34,206 nt of DNA from Gammaproteobacteria bacterium (lineage in GTDB: Bacteria; Pseudomonadota; Gammaproteobacteria; GCA-001735895), in contig JAAEMR010000155.1 of the NCBI GenBank assembly GCA_024225395.1, forward strand, positions 1 through 34,206, given 5' to 3'. Positions 34,054 through 34,206 of the stretch are shown here, piece after piece; within the stretch, counting starts at the first letter, position 1, and each line of letters begins with the position of its first letter. The notes beneath the pieces are model-generated. The model made no database searches. It saw only the letters and a program-made list of their open reading frames with translations, and had not been told where the DNA came from. The translations under genes and the position numbers were made by a program.

Positions 34054-34206
34054 TTAGTTTCTAGAGATGTCATCGAAGTAATAAACCTCATCGACTGTTG
34101 GGTTTGTGGCAACGTCCCCATCATTTGTGATTCTTGGCGTCATTACCACCACGGTAGCCGCACCTGGAGCACCTGTGACTGTTCCGCTAGCGGTATCAAA
34201 CGTCAG
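34054..34206 (-). CDS. C-terminus of a probable secreted protein with carbohydrate-binding-type ending (partial)
   Basis: The last 50 codons are present, ending in a stop at 34054-34056; the gene runs off the right edge. The peptide is beta-rich, with glycine/threonine/valine repeats (ASGTVTGAPGAATVVVM) and a final VYYFDDISRN. A closing tyrosine/phenylalanine-DDI strand is common at the end of carbohydrate-binding modules and related beta-sandwiches in secreted glycanases. Given the adjacent locus, a GH16-type laminarinase or glucan-binding surface protein would fit, but the family cannot be shown from this fragment. Confidence 0.6.
   Translation of the reverse strand: MTFDTASGTVTGAPGAATVVVMTPRITNDGDVATNPTVDEVYYFDDISRN

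Noticed and set aside
1-34206. CRISPR arrays, tRNA or rRNA genes, prophage or conjugative genes
   Set aside because: No regularly spaced repeats, cloverleaf sequences, integrases or structural phage genes were seen on either strand.

Overview
The window looks like chromosome from a marine, alga-associated gammaproteobacterium. The lactate dehydrogenase reads almost residue for residue like the E. coli quinone-linked Dld, the base composition is moderately AT-rich, and TRAP transporters, sulfonate catabolism and beta-glucan catabolism all point to the sea. No species can be named from the sequence alone. There are no rRNA, tRNA or CRISPR features, and only relics of mobile DNA.

Region 1 (1-6251, mostly minus strand) is a sulfonate catabolic operon. 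In transcription order it holds suyA and suyB (3-sulfolactate sulfo-lyase), a 70-residue membrane protein, a TRAP transporter (Tat-exported binding protein, small and large membrane subunits) and the start of an HpsN-type dehydrogenase cut by the window edge. Together they would import 2,3-dihydroxypropane-1-sulfonate (DHPS) and/or sulfolactate, oxidise it to sulfolactate and split that into pyruvate and sulfite. A divergent GntR/HutC regulator faces the operon. Two copies of one palindrome lie between them, and one sits on a well-formed suyA promoter. A perfect 7-1-7 Fur-type palindrome lies inside the operon, just before the 70-residue gene.

Region 2 (6252-11943, plus strand) is a signalling block: an orphan periplasmic solute-binding protein and two large membrane-bound GGDEF-EAL proteins.

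Region 3 (11944-21735) is a lactate module built on a divergent promoter. Leftward run a TRAP transporter (dctP, dctQ, dctM) and dld. Rightward run a FadR-type regulator and lutA/lutB/lutC (lldEFG). Both promoters carry ATTGGT-N3-type operators typical of LldR/PdhR regulators. The flanks hold decayed DNA, including a probable IS66-family end.

Region 4 (21736-34206, minus strand) is a beta-1,3/1,6-glucan (laminarin-type) utilisation locus. It encodes an MFS/GPH sugar symporter, a GH30 enzyme without signal peptide, a 1049-residue secreted clan GH-A glycosidase whose C-terminal half looks like an outer-membrane beta-barrel, an unknown lipoprotein, a large cytoplasmic beta-1,3-glucan phosphorylase (GH149/GH161 type) and a GH17 lipoprotein. 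Upstream is the tail of a gene with a possible carbohydrate-binding ending, closed by a strong terminator. The inferred flow is surface cleavage, import of oligosaccharides, intracellular debranching and phosphorolysis to glucose-1-phosphate. DHPS and chrysolaminarin are both major diatom products, so regions 1 and 4 together suggest a diatom-feeding lifestyle. The glycosidase/beta-barrel fusion is the most unusual item.
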